The notes: a model not told the origin generated them from the sequence alone. DNA of 48,000 nucleotides from Owenia fusiformis (GCA_903813345.2 CAIIXF020000030.1:1-48000); one strand, 5' to 3'. Counted from the first letter of the stretch, positions 9,901-21,217 are shown. A program made the numbers and translations.

Positions 9901-10576
9901 ACTTTGTAGAACATATCAAAACCCTGGGATCCACAGGGTAACAGTAAGTACATTTCGTTAGATCTTCCGAAGTTCATGCTTCAAAGTTGTCAAAGTTGTA
10001 AAAGGGTAATCCTTTTTTGAGTACGAAAGCGTACTTTTTGTTCAATAGCCTTTCCCAGCTGCTAATCTTTTGAGTGCATCGTGCATTCAACGAATTGTAT
10101 TCACTTATTAACCAATCAGTGCCAGGAACAAAATGCACGCTTACTTTTTGGGCTAAGTTTAGTGTTTTATGAAGCATGCTACATACAAATGTTACGCTTT
10201 TGCTCATTTACTTTGAGAACTATCTATAGGTACACATTACCAATTGACTCCTAGATTTGAGTGAACAAGTACCTCGTATTTTTCATTTTTCGATATTTTG
10301 AGATTTGTTGGCTGATGAGTAACTTGATATTTTATGTCTAAATATATTAAAGTGGTTAATAGTAATAGTTTTATTGTACACCACAAACTGTTAACGTTTT
10401 AGAATTGGGACACAATATATGATTTGATAATAGAACAATACATGTATATGTCTTACTCTAAACTCGGTGGTTTGTTTGTTAGTATGTTTTCTTAACAGCT
10501 CAATAACTGTTGTATTAATAAGGCGTTATACTATGAAAAAAAGATTGAACGATGTAGGCATAGGCAGAGGGAGTAT
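9901..10576. other. AT-rich stretch without recognised features
   Basis: I see nothing here that supports a gene or element. A 77-codon minus-strand frame (9974-10207) has no recognisable domain. Confidence 0.5.
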
Positions 10577-10838
10577 CACACTACCCTACCACGTGAACAC
10601 ATTTAAAAAGAATACAGGGTACAGTTAAGTTGCAAATAGAGCGGGTATTCTTTGTCCTTTTCCATAGGACTTTTCTGGTGATAGTGCGTTGCAAACTGCT
10701 CGATGAATCTATACAATGTAAAATCTAGTATTCCTCCAGAACTATGGAAATAAACAAAGGTCCTCCATTTGCAACTTCACTGTAGCCTGTATTCCTTTTA
10801 AAGAAATACGGGCTACAGTATTGGGGTATAGTAGTTTG
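10577..10838. mobile_element. 262-bp terminal inverted-repeat (MITE-like) element
   Basis: The left arm CACACTACCCTACC and, further in, TTTAAAAAGAATACAGGG-TACAGTTAAGTTGCAAAT are matched on the opposite strand by the right arm, whose reverse complement reads CAAACTACTATACCCC, then TTAAAAGGAATACAGG-CTACAGTGAAGTTGCAAAT. The arms are about 90-100 bp with mismatches and include CCATAGG- and CCATAGTT-type inner words. No clear target-site duplication is visible and there is no coding frame. Confidence 0.65.
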
Positions 10839-13102
10839 ATTTTTCAATATATCACTAATCTAGCTTCTTTCCTTGAAAAAACATGAGTTTTGATGTACGT
10901 ATATCAAACATGGGCCACTGCACTATATTGAACCAGGGTGCCGGTGTTACATAATGTGATTTTATGGGCCATCATACAACCACCTCTTGCCCACTTTATT
11001 CATGTTTTGGATTACAGTTTATACACAATGCATAAACAGCATGAAACAATCATTTCTACTTGTGGATTAGATTTGTATACATCTCTTTGTGAACTGAGTG
11101 TTATGTTCAATATGTGAAAATATCATGGACTTAAATTGTACTTATATTTATAACCTGACCACATTTGCATATGTTCAACAACTGACTGAGTGATCGAGTT
11201 CATCAAACAATGTTCGTAATAGAGGTCATGAACTTTGCTTTATTCATAATCCTATTTCTGCAACTGACTCATATTATGCATCTTATTATATAATATTATA
11301 TGATTTATTTTGATTAGCAGTGTCTCATAAGCCATTGGTGGCTCGAGGCTTTTTGGATGATTGTACAGATGTATATGTATGAAATTAAGCATGCGACACT
11401 TAAATAAAAAACAATACAATATTAAGCTTATAAACTTGCTGATCATATGATTTTAATATTTTAGTACTACATGATACTCATATCAAAATACCAATGAATT
11501 TGTGAACAACTCTTACGTTTGATATTGTACGAATTTTCTGATTTGCTGTAGTAGTCGTAAATGCAACATATAACAATGTTATGTTACTTTGTGTCATATG
11601 AAAAATAAATTCGTACAAAGATGAGTTTTATTTCGTTTGTTATTCAATGTAGAATACACGTTGTACATTATTTCATGTATAGGATATTGACAATAATCAG
11701 ACTATCGTATTACAATACAGAAGAATAAAAGAGATAATGATATATGCATTCTAATTTGAGATTGACATGCGTAAAGGTATCAATATTTTATCTAGTATTT
11801 CATTTTATCCCTCCCATCCCATCCCACCCGCTCATCAGCAATCCCCAGAAAATTCGTTCGGTGCTTTTAAATGTTAATAGTTCGGTTGAGTTTTAAAAAT
11901 AAATCTTAAGCACTTTAAATCTAGATAAAATATTCATGATTTGATTGTGATTATCATTTCTAATTATTACATGACGGTTCCATTACATTCAATGCGTATC
12001 TAATCCTCATAGTTTATACTCGATTTTCGACAGGTAAAGGTAATATATCAACCCTCGGTCCCTACTATTTCTCGTGTAGATATATTGCATAACTTTCTCA
12101 GATATATCCTGTATATTAAATACATTAAATAACATTATATATGTTAGTCTCAGCCTAGACAGTATATATATCAATTTTATTGGATAATGCCATGGGCTTT
12201 CCCACGATAATGCGTAAATTCGAATGAACTTGAAATGAAATTCAACATCCAAAATGTGTTAATTTGATCATCCACCGTGTAACTAAAAGCATATTCATGG
12301 CCTATTTGCCTTAAAATACGATTGTGATTATGATTTCGAATTCTGTTCTCCATATGTAAAATCTAGAAACATAACAGAGTTAAGTTACACGAAATTCAGC
12401 CAACTTGAACATGAAGTCTTGTCAATTTACTTAATCGTTGATTGATTTCTAGGTTTATTAGAATTAAAAGAACGAACGTTTCATCAAACGAGTCCTATAT
12501 TCAATATCTATTCGTTGGGCCCATTCTTTAAATGTAACTATATTCTTTTAACTTTAAAAGTATCTGTTTAGTGCTACTTAACATATATTCATTATTTTTA
12601 TCCGCACAACAGTATCAAACGTTAATGCACAACTAGCCATGCCAAGACATGGCCACTACCCTCGTCCAAAGTAAAATACAAGGTCCTCATTCTTTAATGA
12701 TTATGTTTCAATTGATTTAGTTTAGTGATTTAAATGTAGGAAAATGAGTCGCTGTGATGTCATATCTGGCGCAGCAATTTCAGAGTCACTGCAAAAAATT
12801 GAAACATCAGTCGGATCATAAGACTAAATAAAAAAGCTATTTAGGGATGAATAACATTCGGTGAAATCCGTGATATCGTTATATCATTCGTTAATTGTCA
12901 AAGCTGCGCCCATTTCTCGGTGCAGGCAGATATAAGGCGGCCAGACTGGGCATACACAAAATGTATTGTATGTGCTCCTTAGGTTGCACTCGGGTGCTAT
13001 CAACATCGAACACACACACGTTTAAGATACACAGAGATAATTAAGGGATGAGTGACAAAGGGATGTTAAAAACAGGTGGCTATTGCAATTGATATTTTAA
13101 TG
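10839..13102. other. Long AT-rich stretch without recognised features
   Basis: No gene, RNA or element can be supported over about 2.2 kb. Notable only are AT-rich self-complementary words near 11286 (ATAATATTATAT) and a C-rich patch at 11810-11835 (CCCTCCCATCCCATCCCACC). Minus-strand frames of 64-81 codons at 11252-11446 and 12007-12252 have no family resemblance. Confidence 0.5.
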
Positions 13103-13107
13103 TAACT

Positions 13108-13303
13108 CAGGCCCGTAGCCAGGGGGGGTTCGGGGGGTTCGGGCGAACCCCCCCCTGGCCAAAATTTCTTTCAAATTCATGCAGTTTTTCACCATTCTGA
13201 CTAATTTTTGAGTGATTTTTGGCCATATTTGCCAAAGTGAACCCCCCCCTAGAATTTTTTAGAAAAACGAACCCCCCCTTGGAAAATTCTGGCTACGGGC
13301 CTG
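13108..13303. mobile_element. 196-bp MITE with perfect 15-bp TIR and 5-bp TSD
   Basis: The terminal inverted repeats CAGGCCCGTAGCCAG (from 13108) and CTGGCTACGGGCCTG (to 13303) are perfect. TAACT flanks both sides (13103-13107 and 13304-13308), a clean 5-bp target-site duplication. The interior has G runs near the left end, C runs near the right, and repeats of GAACCCCCCC. It shares the GTAGCCAG word and 5-bp TSD length with the other MITEs here, but its interior differs, so it is a sister subfamily. Confidence 0.82.
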
Positions 13304-13308
13304 TAACT

Positions 13309-13780
13309 TTAGTATGTAAGAATCTTTTCATCAATAAAAATAACATCTTAGATATTACAGCTACATGTACAATGTGAGTGTATTTAAAAATGTAGTACAT
13401 AGCTAGTTCCATCTATAAAGATGTCTGATGACAAAAAGTTCAATTTTCCTTGATGTCGTGGTCAATGGGACTTTAACACGTGAACTAATGTTTTTTATCT
13501 TTTTGTTTTAAAGTCACTTATAGCAAACCTAATCTAACAATTATCTCACTATATGCTTATGACATATTCATGTATACGTTGTTTGTCTTTTTTTCAAATC
13601 AACCCACGGAAATATGCAATACACCAAGTTAAAAAAGTGGTACGAATCATAAAAGCGACGTTGGGTGTTTCACTAGTAATTTTTATATGAAAAATCTAGA
13701 AATATTACCCAAATTAAACTATGACTATTCAAAAGAAGACATTCAAATCTATATTATGTAAAAAAAATCAAATTTGTCCG
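13309..13780. other. AT-rich stretch without recognised features
   Basis: I see no gene or element in this stretch. Confidence 0.5.
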
Positions 13781-14063
13781 AAGCAGGGATAACGCTCAAT
13801 TAGAGTGACGAACTTTGTTCTCCAAACCGAGAATGGTCTTTTATGAAAAAAGTTATGAAAACACATCACCAGATCATGTAAAGCTGTTTTACCTAAAAGA
13901 TCGTTTTATCTTCACCCTTCGATTGGATTTCATGAAAAAATATTTTTATCAAAAATAGGATTTGTAGGATATCGACGCTCTAACATGTAGTTTTAATCAC
14001 ACGCAGGTATCTGGTTTTATTGCGTGTAGAATGTATCGATATCAGGACCGCTACATGCCAGTG
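13781..14063 (-). repeat. Diverged fragment of the 1.45-kb element's minisatellite
   Basis: TTATGAAAACACATCA followed by CATGTAAAGC, ACCTAAAAGATCGTTTTATC and TTCATGAAAAAATATT (13850-13950) match 15105-15200 in the neighbouring element with substitutions. The fragment lies in the same orientation as the right copy and just outside its inner border. It could be an older, truncated copy into or beside which the right copy was inserted. A hairpin-like pair ACACGCA / TGCGTGT lies at about 14000-14030. Confidence 0.5.
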
Positions 14064-14108
14064 ACCTTGCTCCTTTCGGTCGTATTAAAAAAGCAAAAAT
14101 AACATATC

Positions 14109-14170
14109 ACGGTGGGGTGCGAACCACTCGCCTGGGACTTGGTTATTCACTAGTACCATAGGCGTTCATC
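14109..14170 (-). ncRNA. tRNA-like module, right copy, minus strand
   Basis: The minus strand reads GAACGCCTATGGTACTAGTG, then GTCCCAGGCGAG and GGTTCGCACCCCACC, with a box B-like core and a short T-arm-like stem. It corresponds to 7287-7352. It is a relic within a repeat and lacks a complete cloverleaf. Confidence 0.4.
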
Positions 14171-14277
14171 TATTCTGGATACAACTGACGAGTTGTATTT
14201 ACGTGCAGTCAAAAGTGAAGATCATTTTGAATTGACGCTCGGTATAAATATATAATACTTTTATCCTTTCGTATCGG

Positions 14278-14352
14278 TTGCACGTTAGCCTCATGGCTAA
14301 CGTGCCTAGCTTCCATGCTCTAGGTTAGTCGATCGAGACCCGTTCATGGCGA
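14278..14352 (+). ncRNA. tRNA-like module, right copy, plus strand
   Basis: TAGCCTCATGG (14286-14296) resembles box A and GATCGAGAC (14331-14339) fits the box B core, at tRNA-like spacing. The segment begins inside a perfect 26-base palindrome (14280-14305). It corresponds to 7105-7181. Confidence 0.45.
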
Positions 14353-15519
14353 ATTTTTTGATTTGCTTGTTGTAAAGATATAATAAGTAGGGCAAAATCC
14401 AGAAAAAGTAGATCAAAAATACTCCAATGGAGTATAAAATTGTCACCAGGATTCCGAAATGAGACGAATGTAAACTCGTTAAATCTCGGTAGATGAAGTA
14501 GGTCAGAAAATCTGGATTAATCCGAACAAGGTTCGGAAATCTTCGTCATAAGAAGTAGATCAAAAATACTCCAATGGAGTATAAAATTGTCACCAGGATT
14601 CCGAAATGAGCCGAATGTAAACTCGTTAAATCTCGGTAGATGAAGTAGGTCAGAAAATCCGGATTAATCCGAACAAGGTTCGGGAATCTTCGTAATAAGA
14701 AGTAGATTAAAAATACTCCCAATGGAGTATAAAATTGTCCCCAATATTCCGAAATATGACGAATCGAATCGGCAAACTTCGGTAAAATAATGAAGTGCAT
14801 AAAAACCGAAATGATCCGATGAACGTTCGGATAAAATCGTGAACAGGTGTCAGGGGTTTCCCCTCATCTTTCCCCACATTGTTCTAAAAGCCTTATATGG
14901 ATTTATCACGTAACATTCAAAATGACGTTCCTATATGGTTCTATGGGTTCGAACACGTGACCAAATATACCAAATAAAAATTTTACCTTGACAACTGGAT
15001 GGGATTTCATAGAAAATATCCAAGAAAACCTATCCTCGTGATCCTTAAATCACTTAAATTCGATCATTTTATTTTCACCCCTTGATGGAATTTTATGAAA
15101 GAAGTCATGAAAACACATCATCATGTAAGGGTTTTCACCTAAATTAGCTCGTTTTATCTTGAGCCTTCAATTGAATTTCTTGAAGAAATATTTTATGAAA
15201 AAATATCATCATGTTATGATTTGTATTTAAATAAGACCGTTTCATCTAAATACTTGGATAATATTTCATAAAAAATGCACTTTAAAATTTTTCAGAATTT
15301 GCCTTAATTTATCAATGTAATGAAAGTATAAGATTAACTCTCAAATAGCGTTCTATTTTAACCTTTTTATTGAAATCAATACAGGACTCGCTCTCTAAAT
15401 ATCCAATAAAAATTCAACCCTTGGATGTGATTTCGTTGGAAAAAAAATATGTCAAGTCCAGAATCAAATGATTTGTCCAGAACCTCTTAGGATCCTGTTT
15501 TATGGCCAATAACAGATAT

Positions 15520-15798
15520 CAGGGGCGTAGCCAGCTTTCAGTCAGGGGGGGGGTGCGATCGCCAAAAAGATTTCGGGTTTCAGTCGGGGGGGGGGGGGTG
15601 CGATTGTGACATAATCGGGGGGTGCGATTGTGACATAAACCAGCCAAAAAATGATTTTTATATTGAATTTTACAAAATTAGATGCAACTTCATTCCAAAT
15701 TGAGCTAGAAGCTTCAAATAAAAAGCTTTAAAGTTCTTTTTCTCCTCTTTCTCAGGGTCTTATTCTTATTCGCAACCCCCCCCCTGGCTAAGCCTATG
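15520..15798 (+). mobile_element. 279-bp MITE of the CGTAGCC family with 5-bp TSD
   Basis: The left end CAGGGGCGTAGCCAGCTTTC, continued by AGTCAGGGGG, and the right end CCCCCCCTGGCTAAGCCTATG are imperfect inverted repeats. GATAT flanks both sides (15515-15519 and 15799-15803). The interior repeats GGGGGGTGCGATTGTGACAT and includes TTGAGCTAGAAGCTTC, also found in the copy at 19461. It is the longest copy in the window, with a left end that appears internally repeated. It lies only 20 bp from the border of the 1.44-kb inverted element. Confidence 0.8.
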
Positions 15799-15824
15799 GA
15801 TATTTAGACAAGTTTCAAATAAAT

Positions 15825-16110
15825 AACCTAGCAACCAACCACGCAAGCAACCAAGCAAGCAAGCAAACGACCATCAAAGCAAGCAGGAAACTAAGCAAGT
15901 AAAAAAAACATGCAACTTACAAATAAAGCAAGCAAACAACCGACAAACCAACCAATCAAGTAACTAATCAAACTCTAATCCAGCAAAGAAACCAAGGAAG
16001 CAACTAAGCAACAAAGAAAGAATGTAAGCAAGTAAACGGTCAATCAAGCAATCAATCGTGCAGATAAGCAAGCAAACAAACAATCTACCATCCAAGCAAC
16101 TAATTAACAT
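15825..16110 (+). repeat. Degenerate AAGC/AACC tetranucleotide tract
   Basis: Long runs of imperfect AAGC, AACC and AATC tetramers cover about 285 bp, such as AAGCAAGCAAGCAAAC near 15855. The strand is strongly purine/C and nearly without T. It reads as an old, decayed microsatellite. Confidence 0.7.
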
Positions 16111-17229
16111 AATTCAATAAGATTAAAATTAAACCTTACGCACATTTTCTCTACGGGGGGCGTACGGTGGCCGGAGCTTCAAAAAACTAGATACACGTTG
16201 AAAGTTCCAAAGTGCAAAATGTAGCTCTGTGCTTAATTTTGGTTATGTTTAAGATGAAACTTTTCAGATTTGCTTTACTTAATGCATATCCCCAGGATTT
16301 CAAAATACGATACATCTGTATGTATTACAATTGGAGACAAATTTCTAATACTTGTCCAATCAATCAGTGATATCAATTTCATTGTTTTCATAACTGGGAA
16401 TGTTTAACTTGATTACAGGAGATTGGCTAGGAATTGTTTTTCAGGCTGAGATTCGAAGAGGCACTTTTAAGTAACGCCTCCTGGCGACTTAAGAATTGAG
16501 TAATATAGAGCTATCATATTGATTACATTTATCAATCAGAGAAATGAAACACATTGGAGCATACATGAAGTTAAATAATTTGGGATGGGAGGGGGGTAGT
16601 GAACACACGGGATACTGAATTCTTCCTCTTAAACATAAACTTAAACGTCAGTGCTTGAATGAAGGCTTCCCCCGGGGCTTCCCTTTAACAGATTTAGGGA
16701 GTTTTACAACTAGTTTTACTGAAACTGAAGTTTTTCAATTGACTTTGTCATAACATCTTATTATAATACACTGGATATTATGTAAAAGTATTGATGTGTA
16801 TTTCGTACTCCTGACAATCGAATTTCATATCAAACATTTGCAATATAGTTTTACAGTGGTATTAATTACAGTGTTATTGCTTCAATAAATGCAACACATT
16901 TACCAGATTTTAGATTGGACTTTCTACACGATGATAAAATATTTTGGTGATATTCTTTTCGATAAAACCCAATCACAAATCTCATGGCATCGACTTTATT
17001 AATCATACATGTATCTGCACATGTGAAAATTATCTTGCATGTAGAAATTGCATTATATGTAACCCCCCACAGCTCCCTCCCGACCTGTAGGATTAAAATG
17101 GAATAAGTGATTGATCATTGATCTGATAAGCCACTTATATGCAAGATTATTAATTTTAAAAATAGACCAACTTGATATTGTTTAAAGTTAGTTTTAACAT
17201 ATTTTCCATCGATATACGGTAGCATAGAA
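16111..17229. other. AT-rich stretch, part possibly duplicated
   Basis: No gene is supported. The segment 16600-16660 on the minus strand (CATTCAAGCACTGA and following) weakly resembles 3800-3860, so it may belong to the duplicated blocks. The perfect palindrome CCCCGGGG lies near 16671. Confidence 0.4.
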
Positions 17230-17560
17230 ATAAACATGTGACTGTTTCCAGGGGCTGTTTGGCATTTTGAAGACAATCCTTTTGTTTCTTGTCATTTTTT
17301 AATGTGTTAATATTCAGCATTAAGTGTTAACGTTCGGCGGTTGGGATTTGGCGTTTGTTAAAAATCGCAGGTCGTTCATTGCATCACTAGACATATGTCG
17401 AGTCAGGGTTTGATTTTGCAAGTATAAGGGTATCATTTTCAGCAGAGATTATTATTTAAGACTTCATTATTTTTCTAATCCTCATTACATGAACTTTAGA
17501 TTAAACAAATGATCAAAGGATGGCTTTTTGCACCACTGTTGAATCGGGGAATGATTGTGC
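17230..17560. repeat. Diverged duplicated block, copy B
   Basis: This aligns with 560-1000 in the same orientation, sharing GTTTGGCATTTTGAA, TCAGGGTTTGATTTTGCAAG, GGTATCATTTTCA and ATGATCAAAGGATGGCTTTT, continued by TGCA, then GAATCGGGG. It lacks several short segments present in copy A. No coding frame is conserved. Confidence 0.6.
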
Positions 17561-18489
17561 AGCAAATCTTGAGCATTCACCAACAAATGCACGATTACCA
17601 TTTTGTTTTACATGTAAATCATACTAGTTATTCAAGACCCTGTACAATCCACTTTAACAACTGTCAGGAGGGCTTGTAACTCGATTTAATCATACAGGGT
17701 ATTTATTGAGAGGGGTTCCGGGGGATATTGGTTATATACCAAGGGCAATGTGTTAAGTTTGAAGAAAAGTTTAAGGTTTATTCAATAAAAAAGAGATTAT
17801 AACACATCAATTACACAATCACACCAATTCGTGTGATTTAGCTGGGAATGCCTTTTGTGAATATGTACATGTATATTGTGTGAAGGAAAAAAGATCGTCT
17901 GCGTCTAACAGTTAATTACAGTAGCAATGTTTTTCTAGATACTTAACTGCAGGTGATCAAAGATGTCAAATCATGGGAACCAAAAGTATAATCTCATGAA
18001 AGTTTAAACGCTTTAAATTACAATATTCAAATGCTTTTGCTTTAAACTATTGATTCGTGCTCTTGTGCTAAAATTTCACTATGTTGCCATTTGAAATAGG
18101 TAATTGGTATCTTCCGAACTAAAGGAAAATAACTAGAATCAAACCCCCAAACTGGCCGTTGGCATTCTTAATGACTTGATTTCAAATATTAATATACAAG
18201 AAACAAACTGGAGACATAAATAAGATCGGGTATGGGAGATGAGGGGTGAGTAAATGGGACATTGTATGCCCCCTCTGTAACAGACCTTCAATACAAACTT
18301 GTTTCAAATCCCGGGTTTCAAATCACACTAATAGTTTTAAAATGTACAATTTAAGCAGCTTATTCTAACCAAACCTGTAATCATTTAGTTTCTTCAGGAA
18401 TTTGCAAAAGAAAGTATTTGAATTTTTTATTAGGCTCAGCAATATTTTGCAACCAAGATTTATTCATTTATATTGTATTTAGAAAAATA
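17561..18489. other. AT-rich stretch without recognised features
   Basis: I see no gene. ATTCTAACCAAACCTGTAAT near 18361 echoes 1021-1040 and may be a further piece of the duplicated block. Confidence 0.45.
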
Positions 18490-19380
18490 GTATTTCAATC
18501 AGACAGACGTTCTAATGAGTTAGGAAAATACATTTGTCCATTTCCTCTCAGGAAGTTTTCAAAAGTAATCTAGTCGATTTGTTTATTTTAGTGTTTAGCA
18601 TTGTTTTTCATAACTTGACGCTTCCATGAATAGAATGACTTTGAAATTAGACTTTTTATAATTTTAGCTTTTACACGGACATAATTATTGTATATTTCTA
18701 CATGAAGGTCGCCCCCCCCCCCCCAAATTACAGATATACAACTTTGGGTTGAGAGACAGGCCTGATGGTGCATCGGGGATGGTAACAATGTGGTTTATAC
18801 AATCATTGAAACACTGCAATGTTTGTAGAATGAAAATATTAAGTCATGCATTGGTTAAAATTGAATTTAAACTGGCGGGGATTAAACAAAACGCCAGATC
18901 GTTGATTGTCTTACTGGCTTGCTTGAAGATAACGCACGAATCAAATAGCATTGATTTCTTCTTAATCAGATGGATAAGCTTATTGTTTTCTCTAATTAAA
19001 AGGCGGCTTTAAGTTACTTTTACAGGATTTGCAAATTCGCAATCAGACTGGCTTATTTTAATCCGGTTTATTTGGTGTTTGATTTCGACTCTAACTGAAA
19101 TAATTTATCACAAATAATGGATAAGCAAACAGAGACCGGTTTAAAAATGAGAATAGAGGCAAAAATAACTCTATTCATAAACTGTAATTAAAACCCAGGA
19201 GCAATTCTAGACTGTTAGATAATCTTTTCTGTAATCAAGGTGATGTTGGTATACGTCCGCAGTTAAAAAACAAAGACTATATAGCAATTAATCCTTTTGT
19301 TATCATTAAATGTTAGATTCTTATTATTTTTGTTGGACAATGTTAAAACTTCTGTCTCCGATTGTTATGCAGGCATGTGT
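18490..19380. repeat. Diverged duplicated segments matching 4040-4880
   Basis: Sequence at 18490-18650 resembles 4730-4880 and sequence at 19080-19380 resembles 4040-4290. The intervening stretch holds a run of 13 C at 18712-18724 and an 87-codon frame (18749-19012) without recognisable domain. Similarity is fragmentary, so borders are approximate. Confidence 0.5.
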
Positions 19381-19460
19381 ATGAAAAAGAGAGTTTCGTC
19401 TTCTTATAGTTTATAACTAGACTCTGTACGCATGGTAATAGTGCCCCTATTATCCATGTT

Positions 19461-19672
19461 CAGGGGCATAGCCAACTTTCAGTCAGGGGGGGGGATACGA
19501 TCGCCAAGAAAAACAATCTCGGTTTTCATTCGGGAGAGGGGTGCAATCGTGGCAAAAGCAGGCCAAAAGATGCAACTTCCTTCAAAATTGAGCTAGAAGC
19601 TTCTTTCTCTTCTTCTATTTCATGGTTCTATTTTATTGGTTATGCATCGCACCCCCCCTGGCTACGGCTATG
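19461..19672 (+). mobile_element. 212-bp MITE of the CGTAGCC family
   Basis: The left end CAGGGGCATAGCCAACTTTC, continued by AGTCAGGGGG, and the right end CCCCCCCTGGCTACGGCTATG match those of the copy at 15520. The interior shares GATCGCCAAGAAAA-type sequence and TTGAGCTAGAAGCTTC. The flanks show no perfect target-site duplication, so the borders rest on similarity to the other copies. This suggests an older insertion. Confidence 0.72.
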
Positions 19673-19689
19673 CCATTTGACTTTGAGAG

Positions 19690-20530
19690 TCAAAAAGAGA
19701 GGCGACAAGACAGTTAAAACAAGTACTTCCAATAAATACTTTTACAGTTTTAATGTGTTTATCAACGACCCTACTAGTCAAATTAATGGAAACGAAAAAT
19801 AAATGCTTTCATTACGGAAAAACCGGAAAACCGTAGAAATATCTACCTGATTCGCTAGAATAGTCACATTACTTCAGTGCAAACAATTAATATCTATAAT
19901 ATTTATTTTATATTATTGATATCTTTCCCCTGACAATATGTTATCTCATGGTCCGTTAACATCATCAACAATGTGATTTACAACAAGAGATTAACCAACA
20001 TTTCTTTAATTAAAAAGTTGATATTTCTTGCTTTTTTAAAGCAAAAACACTATGACACAATAGCATCAAGGCAAAATCAAAACATGGTGTGGAAATAAAA
20101 GGCATACAAAATGGCCATTAAAAGGACATAACATGGGAAATCTTGCCGTTTTGCAACCATTCCTAAAATCAGTAAAGCATACCAGACTGAGAAACGCCGG
20201 ATTATGGACAACTGGCTGATGTAATTATGAGCGACAAGACAGTTCAAACAACACATGACGCTCAATATCAATATGTTGTAATGTTTCTTCCAACGGCCCC
20301 GTTTATTATATTATTAAAACAATTGCTCAATTTGCAACAACGCTGTATTTATTTTTATATGTGATATACCTGATATTTTGATAATATGTCTTCCATAACA
20401 AATGCTTATATCTTACCTCGGTCATTTCATTATCTCATGGTTAGACATAATCAATCTTATGATTTACCACAAAGAATTACACCATTTCTTAATTTCTTTA
20501 CTTATCAAACATCACTTATTAAAAATATAA
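19690..20530 (+). repeat. Diverged two-copy ~500-bp tandem duplication
   Basis: GCGACAAGACAGTTAAAACA (19701) recurs as GCGACAAGACAGTTCAAACA (20230). TTATCTCATGG with nearby GATTTAC and TTTCTTAATT recurs at about 19939 and 20431. Between these anchors similarity is patchy. The 64-codon minus-strand frame at 20077-20271 is not conserved between copies. No gene is supported. Confidence 0.55.
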
Positions 20531-20829
20531 AAAATGGACAATAAAATTTTTGAATAAAACTATCAAATCAGTCATTGCTCAGCAAATACAAAGTATAAAG
20601 GAATAATAAACAGAACGTGTTCGCACAAAGTTGAAAATACGGATCGGCAAGTCAACAAGTCTGACCGTTAAATAAACAAACATAACCTATGTCTCCAATT
20701 GTTCGTCTGCTGGTCAGAACTTGGTATCCGCTTCGGATAACCAATTTCTGAGAATACTGATGTCTTAAATAGATCAGACTTTTTGCATAAAGACGTCTTT
20801 AAATAAGAATATTTAATCTGCAACTTCAA
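20531..20829. other. Unique DNA bordering the satellite
   Basis: Nothing is recognised. The satellite starts abruptly after CAACTTCAA at 20829, which is the only left border of the large array in this window and so a natural reference for its insertion point. Confidence 0.5.
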
Positions 20830-20948
20830 CTAGACTTGGGAAATTGAACGAAGTTCAATTTCAGACTCCAGATCCCCCAGTCATCTAAAATAAGCCGAGT
20901 CATCCAGAATAAGCTGAGTCATCCAGAATAAGATGGATGGATAAAACA

Positions 20949-21118
20949 GGAAGGTAGGATAGGATAGAATGGGAAGGAACGATAGGATAGAAAAAGAAAG
21001 AAGGATAGGATAGAACAGAATAGGAAGAAAGGATATGATAGGAGAGGATAGGAAGGATAGAAAGGAAAGGATACGAAGGAAGGATAGGATAGGATAGGAT
21101 CAGATAGGAAGGATGGAT
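20949..21118 (+). repeat. GGATA-type minisatellite in head of E1
   Basis: Imperfect repeats of AGGATAGGATAGAA and AGGAAGGATAG give a purine-only strand of about 170 bp. Nearly the same tract occurs at 31516-31687 and 32914-33090, which ties E1, E7 and E8 into one head type. Confidence 0.75.
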
Positions 21119-21202
21119 GAATTTTTCAATATTTTCTTCTCTACTCTTGACTTTCTATCAGGATACCATCAGATCGATTTTCGAAATTTCAAAACGCCAT
21201 AA

Positions 21203-21217
21203 CTTCCGAACCGGAAG
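21203..21217. promoter_or_regulatory. ETS-like inverted site in the core (example)
   Basis: CTTCCGAACCGGAAG is a 6-bp inverted repeat around AAC and contains CCGGAAG; with its next base it reads ACCGGAAGT, the consensus for ETS-family factors. The same word, intact or with one change, sits at the start of most cores, for example near 25590, 27330, 31780, 31920 and 46925. Binding is not shown; repeated occurrences descend from one ancestral sequence. Confidence 0.3.

Larger units (their letters stand above)
14064..15499 (-). mobile_element. ~1.44-kb composite non-autonomous element, right (inverted) copy
   Basis: This is the reverse-complement partner of 5939-7393. Similarity runs from ACCTTGCTCCTTTC at 14064 to CTTAGGATCCTGTT at 15499. 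Long stretches, such as 14850-14960, are identical to the left copy, while the tRNA-like end has diverged more. The order is mirrored: tRNA-like modules (14109-14170 minus, 14278-14352 plus), tandem repeats (14400-14760), then the minisatellite (about 14970-15440). The minus-strand frame at 14546-14800 is the same repeat-borne frame as in the left copy. It carries a perfect palindrome (11-bp arms GCACGTTAGCC / GGCTAACGTGC, 14280-14305) that is imperfect in the left copy. Confidence 0.75.

Noticed and set aside
18712-18724. Poly-C runs here and at 1858-1868 as regulatory or G-quadruplex sites
   Set aside because: They are isolated single homopolymer tracts or parts of MITE ends. There is no pattern of four spaced runs and no neighbouring gene.
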